DNA of 8,421 nt from Planctomycetaceae bacterium (GTDB lineage: Bacteria; Planctomycetota; Planctomycetia; Pirellulales; UBA1268), in assembly GCA_005789975.1 (NCBI GenBank), contig SXWC01000128.1, positions 1-8,421 of the forward strand, in the 5' to 3' direction. Numbering within the stretch: the first letter of the stretch is position 1; each line of letters opens with the position of its first letter. The notes beneath the pieces were generated by a model, which worked only from the letters and a program-made list of their open reading frames with translations, was not told where the DNA came from and did not search any database. A program made the position numbers and the translations under genes. Shown here in pieces: positions 6,766 to 8,421 of this stretch.

Positions 6766-7272
6766 ATGTTTTCAGCCCACGACCCGTCCGACATCGACCG
6801 TTTCTTCCGGGGACTGACGGAATACGCGTTCCACACGCGGCTGGGCGTCGTCGATCCGCCGCTTGTGGACTACGTCTCGGCGCTGCTCGTGCGGTTTCTC
6901 CGCAACGAGACGCCTCCGTCATCGGCGGTGGCCACGGAGGCGGCGGACGTGTCGCACCTGCTCGTCGAGGCGGCGAGCCACGCTCGTCACACCGGTCCGG
7001 ATGAGGCCCGCGAGGAATACCGGCACATCGGCGACGTCACGCTCTTCTGGACCGGGCTCTACCCGGAGGCGTTGCGGCCGCTCCAGCAGCGGGGACTGCG
7101 CGATCCGCTCGACGCCTACCGGGAAACGGGCAAGCGGGCGTATTGGCTGGCGAGCAGGCTGGAGCCGGCAACCGCGGCTCTCGAGAGGCGACTCCTCGAA
7201 CGGCTCTCGAGCGGCTACGACCTCTGCGTCGAGGGGCTGGCGGAGGTTCGGCGGATCTGGGGCGAGAGCTGA
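6766..7272 (+). CDS. Conserved protein of unknown function
   Basis: A 168-residue soluble, probably helical protein without a signal peptide or membrane segment. I cannot assign a function. The sequence resembles a small family that I recall from Rhodopirellula-like planctomycetes (from memory, not searched), with an N-terminal FFRGLTEYAFHTRLGVVDP (residues 13-31) and a striking block HIGDVTLFWTGLYPE at 87-101, followed by basic and acidic helices. No catalytic motif is obvious. The conserved His, Asp, Trp and Tyr in the central block are the best candidates for a functional site. The ATG at 6766 is preferred; a GTG at 6742 in the same frame would add 8 residues, and neither has a strong ribosome binding site. 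It runs divergently from the antiporter and convergently with the ATPase gene, so it is probably its own transcription unit. Confidence 0.75.
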   Translation: MFSAHDPSDIDRFFRGLTEYAFHTRLGVVDPPLVDYVSALLVRFLRNETPPSSAVATEAADVSHLLVEAASHARHTGPDEAREEYRHIGDVTLFWTGLYPEALRPLQQRGLRDPLDAYRETGKRAYWLASRLEPATAALERRLLERLSSGYDLCVEGLAEVRRIWGES

Positions 7273-7280
7273 GTCACCCG

Positions 7281-7295
7281 GCGGGGCCGCCCCGC
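7281..7295. terminator. Hairpin in the convergent gap
   Basis: GCGGGG-CCG-CCCCGC forms a perfect 6-bp GC stem with a 3-nt loop. It sits in the 24-bp gap between the stop of the unknown protein (7270-7272) and the stop of the ATPase gene (7299-7297). The position suits a two-way terminator; the lack of a T-run keeps confidence moderate. Confidence 0.4.
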
Positions 7296-7296
7296 A

Positions 7297-8193
7297 TCAC
7301 CGCAGGAGCTGCGCCGGCCACGGCGGAGCGAAGCCGGCCTGCTCCACCGCGATGCCGGCCCGCACGAGCGCGGCGATCGCGTCCGCAAGCGTGCCGGTCG
7401 AGGCGTCGAACGTGAACGCCACCGTGTCGCCGTCGGTCGCCCGCGCGTCGGCCGGGAGCGGACGGAGCACCCGAACCGCCTCCTCGGCGGCTCCCCGACA
7501 CGTGATCGCGTAGGCCCACCGTCGTCCTTCCGCGAACGAGGCCGGCTCCGCCGTTCCACTGGCCACGAGCCGGCCTTCGTCGAGGACGGCGAGGTGCGTG
7601 AAACACGACGGCACATCCGCGTCGTCGATCGCGGCAAGCACCGTCCGCCCCATCAGGTGGGCGTCGCCGATCAGCCGCTCGATGTCGCGGCGTTCGAGCG
7701 GATCGAGCCCGCCAAAGGGGTCGTCGAGGAGCAGCACCTGCGGATCGTGCAGCAGCGCCCGGGCCGCGAGCAGCCGCTTCGCGTGCCCCGCGGAGAGCGT
7801 ATCGAGGGGGGCATGGGCGTGACCGGCGAGGCCCGCCATGCCGAGCGACTTTGCCACCGCCGCGGCAAGCGGCTGTCCGCGGAGTCCCGCGGCCACGGCA
7901 AACGCCTCCAGAAACTCGTCGGCCCGGACGCCGGGCCAGGCTGGCATCCGGGCCGGCACGTAGCCGATCAGCCGGCGGACGGCCGACGCCTCCCGGCGGA
8001 CGGAGCGGTCCCCGACGAGGATGTCGCCCCCGTGCAGCGGCACGGCGGTTGCGGCGGCGGCCAGCAGTGAACTCTTCCCCGCACCGCTGCGGCCGATCAA
8101 CGCCGCGGCCTGCCCCGCCGCGACTGCGACCGTCACCGCCTCGACGACCACCCGGCCGGATCGCTCCACGGTGGCCCGTTCGCAGCGGATCAT
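7297..8193 (-). CDS. ABC transporter ATP-binding protein with degenerate catalytic residues
   Basis: A 298-residue nucleotide-binding subunit of the ABC-2 exporter type. Walker A is intact (GRSGAGKSS, residues 34-42). The signature is LSAGH (133-137) instead of LSGGQ. Walker B is VLLLDDPFGGLDP (153-165): the metal aspartate D157 is present but the catalytic glutamate is Asp (D158). The Q-loop position reads GYVPARMPAW, with Ala where Gln is usual, and the switch histidine region reads LAAIDDADV with no His. A C-terminal domain (about 215-298) resembles the accessory domain of ABC-2 ATPases. It would bind ATP, but turnover may be slow or absent. No permease gene lies in the window. GGAGA 5 nt before the ATG gives a good ribosome binding site, and trpE ends 13 bp upstream on the same strand, so the two are likely co-transcribed. 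Confidence 0.88.
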   Translation of the reverse strand: MIRCERATVERSGRVVVEAVTVAVAAGQAAALIGRSGAGKSSLLAAAATAVPLHGGDILVGDRSVRREASAVRRLIGYVPARMPAWPGVRADEFLEAFAVAAGLRGQPLAAAVAKSLGMAGLAGHAHAPLDTLSAGHAKRLLAARALLHDPQVLLLDDPFGGLDPLERRDIERLIGDAHLMGRTVLAAIDDADVPSCFTHLAVLDEGRLVASGTAEPASFAEGRRWAYAITCRGAAEEAVRVLRPLPADARATDGDTVAFTFDASTGTLADAIAALVRAGIAVEQAGFAPPWPAQLLR

Positions 8194-8198
8194 CGGCG

Positions 8199-8203
8199 TC
8201 TCC
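8199..8203 (-). promoter_or_regulatory. Ribosome binding site of the ABC ATPase gene
   Basis: GGAGA (read on the minus strand) lies 5 nt before the ATG at 8193 and just after the trpE stop (8209-8207). It supports this start and joint translation from the trpE message. Confidence 0.65.
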
Positions 8204-8206
8204 GGC

Positions 8207-8421
8207 TCAGACGGTGCGTCCCGACCCGGACACCCGCTCGGTCGTCATTTCGATCGAGACGAGCATGCCCCGGGCCTTGTTGATCGTCTCTTCAAACTCC
8301 TTCTCGGGATCGCTGTCGGCCACGATCCCCGCCCCCGACTGCACAGAGGCCCGGCCCCCTGACACCACGACGGTCCGCAGGGCGATACAGGTGTCCATCG
8401 AGCCGTTGAAGTCGACGTAGC
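8207..8421 (-). CDS. trpE: Anthranilate synthase component I, C-terminal end (5' part outside window)
   Basis: The last 70 or so residues of a chorismate-binding enzyme; component I turns chorismate into anthranilate using ammonia supplied by TrpG, the first step of tryptophan synthesis. The frame is open to the window edge and begins YVDFNGSMDTCIALRT, the conserved block near the active site, followed by GAGIVADSDPEKEFEET, which binds chorismate and magnesium in this family, and the closing helix NKARGMLVSIE. These motifs are shared with PabB (aminodeoxychorismate synthase), so PabB is the alternative. TrpE is preferred from the detailed match of the two blocks. It is read toward the ABC ATPase gene 13 bp downstream and stands opposite in orientation to trpBA at the other end of the window. 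Confidence 0.9.
   Translation of the reverse strand, partial: YVDFNGSMDTCIALRTVVVSGGRASVQSGAGIVADSDPEKEFEETINKARGMLVSIEMTTERVSGSGRTV

Noticed and set aside
5220..7004. Long plus-strand open frame opposite the antiporter
   Set aside because: The product is a low-complexity Arg/Glu/Asp/His/Gly chain, and the opposite strand has an unmistakable membrane antiporter.

Overview
The window looks like chromosomal DNA from a GC-rich planctomycete, most likely of the Pirellulales type. This is an inference. It rests on a large secreted protein that combines an autotransporter-type beta-strand repeat with a PEP-CTERM sorting tail, a small unknown protein of a kind I associate with Rhodopirellula relatives, and dispersed tryptophan genes. 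No rRNA, tRNA, CRISPR array, insertion sequence or phage gene was seen.

Layout. (1) Positions 1-1707, plus strand: the last three quarters of trpB, then trpA, translationally coupled; these encode the two subunits of tryptophan synthase. (2) Positions 1708-2186: a 479-bp gap with no convincing gene but rich in signals. Three near-identical palindromes lie at 1834-1907 and a very good sigma-54 (-24/-12) promoter at 2093-2108. (3) Positions 2187-4610, plus: an 807-residue secreted PEP-CTERM protein. (4) Positions 4702-5289, plus: a small nucleotidyltransferase-fold protein. (5) Positions 5295-6662, minus: a CPA2-family cation/proton antiporter, ending tail to tail with the previous gene inside a shared palindrome. 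(6) Positions 6766-7272, plus: a conserved protein of unknown function, divergent from the antiporter. (7) Positions 7297-8193, minus: an ABC-type ATPase with several substituted catalytic residues and no permease in view. (8) Positions 8207-8421, minus: the C-terminal end of anthranilate synthase component I (trpE), 13 bp upstream of the ATPase gene and probably co-transcribed with it.

How they fit. The two ends carry the first (trpE) and last (trpBA) steps of tryptophan synthesis, in opposite orientation and separated by unrelated genes. The strongest regulatory story is at the PEP-CTERM gene. A sigma-54 promoter sits about 70 bp before its start codon, and three ordered palindromes lie about 220-280 bp upstream of the predicted transcription start, where enhancer-binding activators usually bind. 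This agrees with the known association of PEP-CTERM proteins with sigma-54 and PrsK/PrsR-type regulators, but neither regulator nor an exosortase is in the window.
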